DNA of 64,000 bases from Azolla caroliniana (Eukaryota; Polypodiophyta): positions 17,484,001 through 17,548,000 of the forward strand of contig JBHGNT010000012.1 of the NCBI GenBank assembly GCA_043228905.1. The letters are read 5' to 3'. Position numbers and translations under genes: made by a program. Positions 36,778 through 45,966 of the stretch are shown here, piece by piece (position 1 is the stretch's first letter; every line of letters begins with the position of its first letter). The notes beneath the pieces were generated by a model that was not told the origin of the DNA, made no database searches, and was given only the letters and a program-made list of their open reading frames with translations.

Positions 36778-38161
36778 GGATACATATAAACCTCTATTGT
36801 ATACAAATCTCTATGGAGTTGCAGAAGTTGTGATATATACCCACTGAAGTGGATGAACCCCATGGAATCATCATCCTATTTCTATCCATTAGGCTGACCA
36901 TTATAATCCCTCCTCACGCACATCTTAAGTGTGTGAGGAGGGATTAGATGGGTCAGCCTAATGGATAGAAATAGGATTAGAGGGAGTGATAACTTAGGTG
37001 CCATACTTAAGACACCACCTAGAAGGTTGAGCTCATATGTGTATGATTTATTCACCCATAGAATTAGAGACTTTGTGCTTCAATGTATGAATACCCCTTC
37101 TTAGGATGGAGACACATATCAAGAACACATGTATACTCTGGTTCCATACATCAAAACTGGCCTCTTTATGGATGATAAAAATTCTAAAGTCCAATTCTAA
37201 TCTAAGGCAAGAAGTGGTCCCAAGATTTAATGTTCTAAAATACCAAATTCCATCATAGGGAAAAACTCTTCCTTCTATAATTTAACTCTATTCATATTGA
37301 TTGCTCAAAGAGACTGATATTTCCAAATTATGACCAAACAATGATCTAAAGCAGTGAAAAAGGGTTCACATAAAAAGAAGTTTTTATTTTAAATAAAGTA
37401 AAGAGCTTGAATTCTCCAGCCTGTAGTTAAAATCTTCAAAATGTAAATAGCACCAAAATTTTAAAATCGAAACCCAAATTATATGTGCGACTTAACCTTG
37501 GGAATGGAATAGAAAGCTGACTTGATTTGCTTGATTCTGAATATATGGGCAAGAGAGAAGGGGGGGCATTAGCCATATTTAATATAGCCTTAAGAAAGAA
37601 ATTCAAGTAAAATAGTCGAGCAATACCCATGAGCACACATCAAAGGATCTTCAAAGGTTGCATCTGGGGCATAGATTTCATAATCTGTTGCTGAGGACCT
37701 ACAATTGTACCTGTTACAATGCAAATAGATTAGCAGTGAAGATTGTACAAGATCATTGAGGAATGCCTGGAGGCAGATAATGAGATCTCTCTCTATTCTC
37801 TAAGCTATTCAGCTATGCACACAAGGTCGTGGAGTTCAAACCATTAACTTGACACATCTTTGTTAAATCTTATATCAATTCTCCTAAACGACATGTCACA
37901 TCGGTGTATTGAACTAAGGATCTCACTTTCTCCAAGCAGTTGACACGGTAATTTCAAATATGACCTCTTGTCTCTCTCTCTCTCCCTCTAACCCTAAAGT
38001 TTTTCGAAAGATGAATAGGATTTTTATATCAGTGGGTTCATACATGTTGAGGAGGTGGGGCAGAATGGTTGCGGAGAGGCGTCCCCCAGCTTGTTGATTT
38101 TCGGATAGACCATTATACTCCTCTGATGTCGCAGCAAGCTTCTCTTTAATGTCATCTGTGC
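29556..38161 (-). CDS. NTF2-like / SnoaL-like protein, seven exons (5' end not found)
   Basis: Exons, high to low: 38161-38044, 37710-37627, 37536-37497, 36135-36067, 35952-35878, 34233-34199, 29700-29556 (TGA at 29558-29556). All introns have GT-AG ends and every join keeps phase. Peptide pieces are KEKLAATSEEYN...SATILPHLLN, SSATDYEIYAPDATFEDPLM, IKQIKSAFYSIPK, VFSEGRMGEYTIHEV, INIDNIQHYKILGRQIDMIS, VKDGKVIRHED, and WDKKPLWNRETGKLPLAGQ with RRGNMLLTHLLMGFGKDP. About 188 codons are visible. The YEIYAPDATFEDP start, the long middle strands and the VRHEDxWDKKPLW end fit the NTF2-like cone fold of plant SnoaL-like proteins; the biochemical function is unknown to me. Introns are 90-4498 bp, and the two largest contain LINE fragments. 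The first exon was not found, and the Mutator-like element starts only about 500 bp upstream. The acceptor of the first listed exon is a best guess. Confidence 0.82.
30180..32400 (+). mobile_element. LINE fragment (second clade) in the last intron of the NTF2-like gene
   Basis: Opposite in strand to the host gene. Frames give an endonuclease-like start (FWNCNGHSRNVRFG), GMAYLIKREIEKYVLTIKQE, then PLKIVENFKYLGLEVTSNHR and, after a MITE, KKCLFDTLVTLVLLYGVEVL followed by VQKHFITKFLQVKKQTPYTL. The last two are typical of the region after the palm in LINE reverse transcriptases without a zf-RVT domain. The palm itself is missing, and stops and frameshifts are common. Confidence 0.82.
30879..31367. 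mobile_element. hAT-type MITE, 489 bp, with 8-bp target duplication
   Basis: GTTGGGTC flanks it exactly at 30871-30878 and 31368-31375. Removing the element and one duplication restores the LINE frame across the join (GEIKCWVLKKCLF). The termini are imperfect inverted repeats (TAATAGTTGTCAACGGTTCA against TAGTAATCGGCAATAGTTCA reversed). Subterminal sequence is rich in GGTTCGGTTTGG / AACCGAACC motifs, as in many plant hAT MITEs. It has no coding capacity. Confidence 0.9.
32600..33250 (+). mobile_element. LINE endonuclease fragment in the intron
   Basis: Broken frames give VSWGRRNMLSEESSFENKG, then SYEIVGMHATNDVV and SELWRCFNHVLCSWI, then LLGDLNVF where an AP-endonuclease has its GDFN motif. 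Order and spacing suggest a degenerate L1-type endonuclease; no other domain is attached. Confidence 0.5.
34370..35620 (-). mobile_element. LINE reverse-transcriptase fragment in the NTF2-like gene intron
   Basis: Minus-strand frames at 35465-35256 and 35222-34962 read FNIEVNMHKSVPISCIKRNL, GMSCRHLGYPIDWDVPNSK, then YWKSQPWPFHVRLKVVQSIM and YHLPLLPWSTKTIEKLATSM. This is the thumb and post-palm region of an L1-like LINE of the same type as at 14690. It lies between two coding exons (35952-35878 and 34233-34199), so it is spliced out with the intron. Confidence 0.82.
36720..36774. repeat. (CATA)n tetranucleotide microsatellite
   Basis: About 13 CATA units preceded by a degenerate TATG/ACAT-rich stretch (36605-36720), inside an intron of the NTF2-like gene. 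Confidence 0.95.
36874..36976. repeat. Near-perfect inverted repeat of 103 bp (long hairpin)
   Basis: The outer 26 bp (TCCTATTTCTATCCATTAGG and on) pair perfectly. A small internal bulge is followed by 13 more perfect pairs (AATCCCTCCTCAC), a short inner stem and a loop of about 10 nt. It lies within an intron of the NTF2-like gene. A small MITE or a small-RNA precursor are both possible. Confidence 0.88.
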
Positions 38162-38180
38162 CTGTATGTATGTATGTATG

Positions 38181-38202
38181 ATTCGATTCGATTCGATTCG
38201 AT
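38181..38202. repeat. (ATTCG)n pentanucleotide repeat
   Basis: Four copies of GATTC/ATTCG, just upstream (on the minus strand) of the first identified NTF2-like exon. Confidence 0.85.
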
Positions 38203-38317
38203 AGGATTATATTTATTTTTGAAGATGAAACAAAATTGATTAGACACAACAGAGTAATGAGGAGAGGGGGATGAGAAGACCTACGGGCAGTGTCTTCGGG
38301 ATGCGCCATACTGTCGA

Positions 38318-38386
38318 TGGAGATGGCGATGGCGATGGTGATAGCGATGGAGATGGCGATGGAGGTGGAGATGGCGATGCAGAATC
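38318..38386. repeat. (GATGGC/GATGGA)n hexamer-type repeat
   Basis: Degenerate GATGGC, GATGGT and GATGGA units, similar to the hexamer run before the PPR start codon. Confidence 0.85.
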
Positions 38387-38431
38387 GATTTCTGAACATG
38401 GGCACAATGTGGCGGCGTGGCATGCCTCTCC

Positions 38432-38615
38432 ACTGCACATACACATACATATAAATAAATACATATACATACATACACATATATACATACACATATATAC
38501 ACACATTACATACATACATACACACACACATACATACATACATACATACATACATACATACATACATACATACATACACACACACACATACATACATACA
38601 TACATACATACATAC

Positions 38616-38647
<32 letters not shown>

Positions 38648-38656
38648 ACATACATA
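38432..38656. repeat. (CATA)n / (CA)n compound microsatellite at the Mutator-like element border
   Basis: About 225 bp of ACATACATA and ACACAC runs, ending 10 bp before the terminal repeat at 38665. Similar CATA sequence also borders the other two copies of that terminal repeat. Confidence 0.95.
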
Positions 38657-38664
38657 CACCGACG

Positions 38665-38793
38665 TGTCTAACTACTACCAAATATTTAAGAGGGCAAGTG
38701 AAGGAATCGCGGGCGCGGACGGTGCAGGTCGCACCGTTGATGGCGCGTGCGATCTCCACCGTCCAATCTGGATAATAATAAAAAGCGCACGCT
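38665..38793 (+). repeat. Left terminal repeat of the Mutator-like element
   Basis: Matches the inverted copy at 44583-44700 and the direct copy at 44759-44878. The minus-strand frame starting at 38759 (MEIARAINGATCTV) is only this repeat read through. Confidence 0.78.
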
Positions 38794-38859
38794 CACGTTT
38801 TCACTTTATGGGAGCCCAACTTACAAGAAGGAGGAGCCTGACTCTGTGAGAAGAGAAAT

Positions 38860-39114
38860 TTGAAATTTTATTTTTGTTTTGAGCGAGGGCGGGGAAACGG
38901 AGAAACCCTAACAGTCGGTTTAGGGTTTAGTACGCATCTAGACAGTCGAAATCCCTCTGAGAACAAAGAAAATAAGGAGACTTCGAAGAAGGAGGAGGAG
39001 GAGGAGGAGGAGGAGGAGGAGGAGGAGACTTCAACTATTCTCGAACCATCCAAACCAAAACTTCCTCTTGATTCGACCTCCATCTCCAACACTTACTGTG
39101 ACAAAGAAAAGGTA
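38860..39114 (+). CDS. Possible first exon of the Mutator-like element, glutamate-rich
   Basis: The frame MKFYFCFERGRGNGETLTVG continues to a run of about a dozen Glu codons from (GAG)n and then TSTILEPSKPKLPLDSTSIS. At 39114/39115 AAAAG/GTAACT is a good splice donor, after which the frame degrades into TCT-rich sequence. No domain is recognisable. It could equally be a non-coding leader or a captured host fragment. Confidence 0.3.
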
Positions 39115-40864
39115 ACTACTTCTTCCTCTTCCTTTCTTCTTCTTCTAAGCAATTATAATGATGGGAAGATGTCACCATCGTCATCATCCATTATATTGTT
39201 TAATCAATAATGATGAAAAGGTACATTATTCCTCCTCTTCTTCTTCTACAACCATTTTGTAATCATAATGATGGAAAGTTACAACTTTTCTTAACCTAAT
39301 ATCATCCTTAGAAATAACTTTGTTTCCATTAATGTATTCATTCTTTCATTGTTATATTCTTGAATGAAGTTTTTTCGCCATTATTTAAAATTGTCTCGTG
39401 TTCAATCTTATGTTGGTTTGCTACCACCTACCATCCACCTACATCCTTTGATTTCTCAGTTGAGGTCACCTTACTTTAGTGTACATAGCCAAGTTCAAGA
39501 TAGAACCTTTACCTCTCCATGCCTTCATTCCATTATGAGCATGAGGCAAAAGGTTCTTTACTGAAACATTTATGTTGTCTCAGTTATTAGGTTTGTGGTA
39601 ACTAATCCAATCCTTGTATCCCTGCCTTGCCTTATTGGAACATTGCTCTACCTTCCTACTGTCTTTCTATAAATGATTCTCGATGTTTCTACTTGTCAAA
39701 GATTTATGCTTGTACTAGATATAAGCCTGAAATAAATACAAAGAAGACTAACTTTAAAGACCAAAACAATCAGATAGCAAGTAATTTTTAAGTCAGATCC
39801 AGACCTCAATCTCAAGTACTATCATTAATCTAGAAAACAGTAAGTGTAATGACTCATTGAATGGATTTTCATAAAGATACAAATTATCTTACAAAATTTG
39901 CAGGGTGACCCTTTTTTCAAAATTCAAGTGAGCTATATAACTGTAAATCATTCGTTTTGCATATGACACTAAAAATAATAACACAATGAATTTATGTACT
40001 AAAGTTAATCTATCTTGTAGTGTAGATGGGTCGATATTCTCTATTGAAGTCTTTTTATGGAAGTTCACCAAGACTGATGTTAATATTTTTTGTAAGTTTT
40101 TTCCTTTCTAGGAAGCATCTCAGGATCACCTCAATAGGTGAGTTCCAAATGGAAACCTATGATTGTGAGAATTTGGGGTTTATGTGTAAAGGAATAGAGG
40201 TGCATTTGTAAGCCAGGACGAGAGTTTTCTTGTTGTATATAAATCACAGGCATAAAAGACAACGATCAGAACGATTATGGATGTTTGTTTGCATTCTCTT
40301 TAGAGAAAGATACATATATATTACTGTAAAAGGTATACATCAAACCACTAGATGCAAAGTGTGTCAAGGCCTTGTCTCTATGACCTGTGTATAGAGTTGT
40401 GTATAAAACAGTTGTCTATATAAGAGAAGTTTGAGATGTGCCTGTGAAGCATCCTATAGATTGGAATTCACCCTATTAAATATATAAGGTTTAGGGCTTA
40501 CCAAAAAATTTATTTCACTAATAGAGCTCATAATGTTCATCAAAGTATTACGAAGAGAACATTAAAAACGAGGGTGCAAGAGATGACTACCAGGAGTATA
40601 TTGCCATTGGGAGATGTAATACTAGATGCTTCTAATGCTAAGGAAGCTCTTGAATTTCCTACCATAGCTATCAAAATATGCTTCTAGTGCTGAGAGTGAG
40701 GACATCGGGATTGTCTTTGTTGGTCCTAGGACAATCACGAAAACATGGGATAACACAACAAAAAATAAGTTCACTAGGTATGTCGTTATGGTGGGGGCAT
40801 GAAATCAAAAGTTAACTTTATGTATTTTTATACTTGCTAATGTGGCCTAATAAACAGGTTTCAG

Positions 40865-41410
40865 GTGGCTTGCCGAAGAATAGATCTAGCGGTCTTTTTG
40901 ACTGAGGTAGAACTATGTTCGTTGTGCATTGCAAGGGAGATGGCATCCACGTCGACAATGACCCTCTTCCACTTATGGATGGAGTACTCACTACCCCTTG
41001 AGATCAACAAGCGATTTCATATTGTTGATCCATTATGGGTACAACTAGTAGAGCAACGTCATAAGGTAGAAAACATACTCACTAGGGTCCCTGAACGGGA
41101 ATATGTCTTCATTCCAATATTGCACTCAGGGCATTGGGTGCTTTGGGTGAAGATGCGGCAGACTACTACTTGTTTCGAAGCCAAGAAGGTGAGGAGCCCA
41201 ATTGTTTTTTGTGATCCACTAAATAATCATCCAACTGCCGACATGAAGACATTGGGTGTTTTGGTTGTACGACATATCTCTAGCTCCACGCACGACCATT
41301 GCATTATCAGTGATGAACGGTTCCATGTATTGTGGGTATTATGTGATGCAAACGATTCAGATGTTGGTTGAGGAGTTTATTCAAGGATTAGAGTCTAGTT
41401 ATTTTGTAAG
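40865..41410 (+). pseudogene. Ulp1-like (C48) cysteine protease domain of the transposon, frameshifted
   Basis: The frame contains EYVFIPILHSGHWVLWV, with the catalytic His-Trp, and IVFCDPLNNHP, in the place of the Asp motif. The catalytic Cys segment NGSMYCGYYVMQTIQMLVEE is present about 100 bp later (about 41320-41380) but in the next frame, so one indel separates His/Asp from Cys. A donor-like TTTT/GTAAGT follows at about 41405. Ulp1-type proteases normally cleave SUMO; they have been captured repeatedly by plant Mutator-like and CACTA elements, where their role is unclear. Confidence 0.75.
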
Positions 41411-41642
41411 TATCCCTCAAGATTGAATATGAACATTTGTTTTTGTAAGGGGTTAGGGTTGATGGCATCTTGTGGTGCAGGGTAAGGAGCAATGGTTTTG
41501 ATTCGAAGATGTGGAGCTCCTTCGAAAAATCATGGCAAAATGGGCACAAAGGACTCTAGGCTTAGGGTTATTTTAATCATTCGGAGTTGTATTTTGTAAA
41601 ATCAAATATATGATCTCGATGTACTACCTAATGTGGTTGCTA

Positions 41643-41862
41643 GCCTTTTTTGTATATTTTGGAACAAAGGTTGCCACCAATATTGTATTTTGGAATCAAG
41701 GCGGCTTGCCTTTTTTGTATATTTTGGAACCAAGGTTGCCACCAATGTTGTATTTTGGAATCAAGGCGGCTTTCTTTTTTTGTATATTTTGGAACCAAGG
41801 TTGCCAGCAATGTTGTATTTTGGAATCAAGGCAACGCGCCTTCTTTGTATATTATTGGCCAT
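41643..41862. repeat. 65-bp tandem repeat, three copies plus a partial
   Basis: Copies start at 41643, 41708 and 41773, with a partial copy from 41838. Each contains TGTATATTTTGGAACxAAGG and TTGTATTTTGGAATCAAGG, which resemble each other, so the unit itself is a duplication of about 32 bp. Three frames stay open through it only because of the repeat. Confidence 0.93.
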
Positions 41863-42194
41863 ATCAATATAGTTAATTTTGTAATCTCAAATCAACATTT
41901 GAATGTCATTTTGGTTGTATATGACTCAATGTGAATTTATTTCATTCTCGATTCATACCTATATAAATTGCGTATGCAATGCTTTAGTAAAAGCCAGCTT
42001 CTTGGTTGGGGTTCTTCAAAGAGTTGAAATAATCCTCTATTAGTGTTGCATACGCCCTAGTAAGTCAATAATGAAGAAGATAGGCTTTGTGAACACTACA
42101 CTAAGGTACACAAAGTAATCTAAAATAATGTTATACGGGGAGTTCAAGATTATGTTCGAAATCCTCACAAATTTTCAACATTCCAAATTTTCCA

Positions 42195-42458
42195 GTGAGG
42201 AGCCCGGCTCATATAAAAAGAGGGAGCCCTACTGATTAATGAGGATCTTGGCTCATATCAAAGGAGGGAGCCTTACTGATTAATGAGGAGCCTAGCTCAT
42301 ATTAAAGGAGGGAGCCTTACTAATTAATGAGGAGCCCGACTCATATCAAAGGAGGGAGCCCGACTGATTAATGAGGAGCCCGACTCATATCAAAGGAGGG
42401 AGCCCGTCTAATTAATGAGGAGCCCGAATCATATCAAAGGAGGGAGCCCGACTGATTA
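42195..42458. repeat. 44-bp tandem repeat, six copies, with GGAGCCCGACT motifs
   Basis: Starts are exactly 44 bp apart (42195, 42239, 42283, 42327, 42371, 42415). Each unit has two GGAG-type motifs (GAGGAGCCCGACTCATAT and GGAGGGAGCCCGACTGATT) in the best copies. The last three units are the most alike. Confidence 0.95.
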
Positions 42459-42703
42459 ATATGCAGGTGCCCAACTACGTGAAATGATGGCATTGCAATG
42501 ATCATACTAACGATCACACTAAATTGATTCACTACTAGTCACTCACTCATTCACTAAGAGCTGAAATCATTCACTTCATTCACAGACTATTAATCACTCG
42601 CTCTGATTTCATTCACCGTAGAGATTAATCAAACCACAGATTCAATCATTCATGAATAGCTGGCATTCTCGATCATTCACTAAGAGTTGAAATCATTCAC
42701 GAA

Positions 42704-43546
42704 GTGCTGAAATCATTGCAGAAATTGAAATCATCCACTTCATTCATATGCATTATCGATTATGTTCAAATTCATTTGAACTTCAATCATTGGCATTCAT
42801 TTGAGTTCATTCACTTTATTCATTGGCATAATTACTCACTTCTTTATCAACGAATGTGCCAACTGATGCAATGCATTACTGAACCCGCATTCAATGTGAT
42901 GTGTGAGGAGTTAAAGGTGGAATATGCAGACAAGTCCGATGTTTGGCAATATATAGAAGGAGGATGGCGTGGTTTGACATGTGTGTGGAGGAAACTCTGG
43001 CCCAAGTTTGGTAGAATGTTCAACCACGAACATGTTGACACTACCAATATTGTGGAAAGACATTGGCAATTTATCAAATATACTACCTTGAGAGGGAGAA
43101 TAAACCAATCAATTACCAACCTTGTGCATGTCTTAATCGGGGACAGTGAAACTGGCACTTGCACCAGAGGAACGGTCGTAGAGTGGTACAATCAACAACA
43201 AGAAATATGTGAGAGTGGTCAATTTGCACCTCGTGCAAATTGTAGGGATCAAAGGCACCGACTTAAAGAGGCCAAGAGAATATTGGAAAGGTATGTCAAT
43301 GATACCTCCACAATGCATATTGTGGACGAGTCCCGATATTGGTTTAGAATCTTGGGCATGATGACTCCCACTCTATGGTATAATGCCTCACTCCAATGCT
43401 CATATTGTGATTGCCAAGACCTTGCGAGTAAATGTAAGCATTTACTTGGTATCCGAATGATTATTGTGCGGCATATGCCACATTTATGTGGCTCATTGCC
43501 TTTTATAGATCACGGGACCCAAATGCGAATGGACAATAATACATAA
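42704..43546 (+). CDS. SWIM zinc-finger transposase fragment (Mutator-like)
   Basis: An open frame of 280 codons. The first 45 or so residues derive from a TTCATTCAC-rich repeat and are probably not ancestral. After that come GGWRGLTCVWRKLWPKF, TTNIVERHWQFIKYTTLRGR, in which transposase families keep N-x-(V/I)-E, and near residues 235-262 SYCDCQDLASKCKHLLGIR, a SWIM-type C-x-C...C-x-H zinc finger. This is the C-terminal half of a transposase; the DDE core expected upstream is not readable. It may be the second half of a spliced gene or a decayed copy. Confidence 0.72.
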   Translation: MLKSLQKLKSSTSFICIIDYVQIHLNFNHWHSFEFIHFIHWHNYSLLYQRMCQLMQCITEPAFNVMCEELKVEYADKSDVWQYIEGGWRGLTCVWRKLWPKFGRMFNHEHVDTTNIVERHWQFIKYTTLRGRINQSITNLVHVLIGDSETGTCTRGTVVEWYNQQQEICESGQFAPRANCRDQRHRLKEAKRILERYVNDTSTMHIVDESRYWFRILGMMTPTLWYNASLQCSYCDCQDLASKCKHLLGIRMIIVRHMPHLCGSLPFIDHGTQMRMDNNT

Positions 43547-43711
43547 ATAGAAGTGGAGACAGAGGTAGAACGAGTCGGGGAGACAAACCCCACAACATCA
43601 TAGTTGAATCATTGAAGTCCATAATACAAATGGTCGAGGAAGCACTTCAATGTCTCAAGCAAGGGTTAGGAACCTTTGACTGTGCAACTATTTTAGAATG
43701 TATACAAAAAT

Positions 43712-44050
43712 TTGGAAGATATGACTAAGAAGGTGTATCGTGTTGGCGCACCAAGATCAACCAATGAAGAAGATGGTAGATCAATAAGTGATAACCAACA
43801 AACTGGTGCCAAAAGAAGCGCAACAATAGATATCTCACAAGAACTTATTGGCAGCTCCCCAAACACTTCCAAATCCCACACCGGAAAACTACAAAGAGGT
43901 GCAAGTCGGGCTAGGAGGTGATTGCCAATATGTGACCATGAAAAGGTTCGGTGTTTGCGTTGCGATGGCTTGACCTTGACTTCAAGAGACTCGATTGTTA
44001 CATGTAAAAATTGTGGTTGCATTATGCCATCATCTGGACATGAGCTATAA
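43712..44050 (+). pseudogene. C-terminal tail with zinc ribbon, one stop
   Basis: YRVGAPRSTNEEDGRSISDN leads to a conserved middle (QELIGSSPNTSKSHTGKL). After a TGA at about 43922 the same frame continues to KVRCLRCDGL...VTCKNCGCIMPSSGHEL, a C-x2-C ... C-x2-C ribbon, ending at TAA near 44049. The same protein end exists, inverted, at 45632-45363. It lies just before the right terminal region, consistent with the transposase C-terminus. Confidence 0.62.
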
Positions 44051-44350
44051 TTGTTATATGTAATGTTTGTATTCATATTTTATTTTAGGGTTCCAAGTCT
44101 TGGATTATTCCCATTATCAATATTTGACATTATAATATTTTATGTAAGACTTTTTATTTGAATCTTTAAGTTGATTTGTTATTTGAAGCTTGGAGATATA
44201 AGTTTGTGTGATTTTTTGAGTTTTAAATTTTAATGTTTAAAGAGCAATTGGAAGTTTAGGTTTTTTGGAGTAATTTAATGTATCATTTTCATGGCAAATA
44301 TATGTTGTAAACTTACAATTTTTTGGAGTTTTCTATGTTTGTTTCTCAGT

Positions 44351-44590
44351 CGGGCTCCTAGTGATGGAGGTTGTCAGGCAGCGGGGCTCCTTGTGACAGA
44401 GTCGGGCTCCTGGTGAATGAGGTTGTTTGACAGCGGGGCTCCTTGTGATAGAGTCGGGCTCTCGGTGACAGAGGCTGTTAGACAACGGGGCTCCTTGTGA
44501 CAGAGTCAGGCTCCTAGTGACAAAGGCTGTCAGAGAGTCGGCTTCCTTTTGTCAGAGTCAGGCTCCTCGTGATAGTCGTTGTCAGCTTTT
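44351..44590. repeat. About 52-bp tandem repeat with AGTCGGGCTCC motifs
   Basis: CGGGCTCC-type starts recur at about 44351, 44403, 44455, 44507 and 44555, with a second GCGGGGCTCCTTGTGA motif inside each unit. The motif is the reverse complement of GGAGCCCGACT in the 44-bp array. Confidence 0.82.
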
Positions 44591-44878
44591 TATCCAAATT
44601 GGACGATGGAGATCTCACGCGCCATCAACGGTGCGACCTGCACCGTCCGCGCCCACGATTCCCTCACTTTCCCTCTTAAATATTTGGTAGTAGTTAGTCA
44701 CGAGCATACATGCCTACATACATACATACGTATGTACGTACATACATGCATATGCTTGTGTCTAACTACATACAAATATTAAAGAGGGCAAGTGAGGGAA
44801 TCGTGGGCACAGACGGTGCAGGTCGCGCAACTGATGGCGCTTGCGATCTCCACTATCCAATGTGGATAAAAACGCTGA
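44583..44878. repeat. Right terminal repeat and its mirrored copy
   Basis: TTTTTATCCAAATTGGACGA to ATTTGGTAGTAGTTAG (44583-44700) is mirrored by 44759-44878, separated by CATA-type spacer. Each has a conserved core CGGACGGTGCAGGTCGC. Confidence 0.8.
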
Positions 44879-45560
44879 TAGCCTCTGTCACCAAGAGCCC
44901 AACTGACTCAGGAAGGAGCCCGACTTAGAAACAAACATAAAAAACTCCAAAAAATTGTAAGTGTACAACAAATATTTGCCAGGAAAATGATGCATAAAAA
45001 TTACTCAAAAAAACCTCAACTTCCAATTGCACAAAACTTAAAACTTAAAACTCAAAATTCACACAAACTTATATCTCCAAGCTTCAAATAACAAATCAAT
45101 TTAAAGTTTCCAATAACAAGTCTTACATAAAAGATTAAAACATCAAATGTTGACAATGGGACTAATCCAAGCCAAAAACCCTAAAATGAAATATGAATAC
45201 ACGCGTTACATATTAAGATTATGGCTCATGTCAGGATGATGGCATAATGCAACCACAATTTCTACAACATGTAACAATCGAGTCCCTTGAAATCAAGTTC
45301 AAGCCATCACAAACTAAACATCAAACCATCTCATGGTCACATATTGGCAATTGCCTCCTAGCTCAACTTGCACCTCTTGGTAGTTTTCTGGTGTGGGATT
45401 TGGAAGTGTTTGGGGAGCTACCAATAAGTTCTTGGGAGATGTCTATTGTTGCACTTCTTTTGGCACCGATTTGTTGGTTGCGACTTATTGATCTGTCATC
45501 TTCTTCGGTGGTTGATTTTGGTGCACCAACGCGATACACCTTCTCAGTAATATCTGTCAT

Positions 45561-45966
45561 GAACATCAACTCGAATGTGAACCTTAGGCCCTTGTATATA
45601 TATATTTCTCCTAGACAAACTTTAGACTTCAAACCTTTGTATAAAGGGTGGTATGTAAGACTCTATATGTAAGACTTGGCATGCAAGAATTAGTATGCTT
45701 GATATTATAGTATGTAAGACTTGGCATGAGCATGCCTATCATGCATCACTACATGTATAATAAAGGGTTGATCTCCCTTGTTAACATCAAGGAGATCAAC
45801 ACCAGTCATGGAATAGATATTTTTACTCATTATCATCAACTTCTTGATCTCCCTATCTCGTCAACTTCCCCATCTCTTTATCTCCAATTGTTCATCCCTG
45901 ATAGATTGATCTCCTTCCTTCTTTCCTTCCTTCTTTCCATCTTTTCTTCTTCTTCAATATACTATC
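45561..45966. other. Spacer before the second gypsy element
   Basis: No LTR is recognisable here although the gypsy gag starts at 45967. Short direct repeats of TATGTAAGACTTGGCATG occur at about 45655-45735. Confidence 0.4.

Larger units (their letters stand above)
38665..44700 (+). mobile_element. Mutator-like (MULE) DNA transposon with Ulp1 protease and SWIM transposase
   Basis: The terminal repeats at 38665-38793 and, inverted, 44583-44700 are about 120 bp and closely alike (TCTAACTACTACCAAATATT, then GGACGGTGCAGGTCGCAC). Between them on the plus strand lie a possible first exon (38860-39114), a Ulp1-like protease (40865-41410), a SWIM zinc-finger transposase fragment (42704-43546) and a zinc-ribbon tail (43712-44050). 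GGAGCCCGACT-type subterminal motifs occur near both ends. The DDE catalytic part is not recognisable, and stops and a frameshift occur, so the copy is probably inactive. The target duplication is obscured by (CATA)n at both borders. The assignment to Mutator rests on the Ulp1 plus SWIM combination. Confidence 0.68.
43707..45560. repeat. Giant inverted repeat (tail-to-tail transposon ends)
   Basis: Left arm 43707-44700 and right arm 44759-45560 are the same sequence in opposite direction. They include the C-terminal coding tail, the AT-rich 3' region (for example TTATTTGAAGCTTGGAGATATAAG and its reverse) and the terminal repeat, facing each other across 58 bp of TACA-rich spacer. The left arm is longer because it has five GGGCTCC units where the right has one or two. 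The arms are clearly diverged. Confidence 0.9.

Noticed and set aside
37923-38849. Long frames over 38240-38759 (minus) and 38271-38849 (plus)
   Set aside because: They run through the CATA/CA microsatellite, a GATGGC repeat and the transposon terminal repeat. Only the end of the minus frame overlaps a real exon of the NTF2-like gene.
41610-41934. Three overlapping Phe/Trp-rich frames
   Set aside because: They arise from a 65-bp tandem repeat that stays open in all three frames.
42195-42458. Possible CRISPR-like array of 44-bp repeats
   Set aside because: The repeats are contiguous without spacers and lie in a plant transposon.
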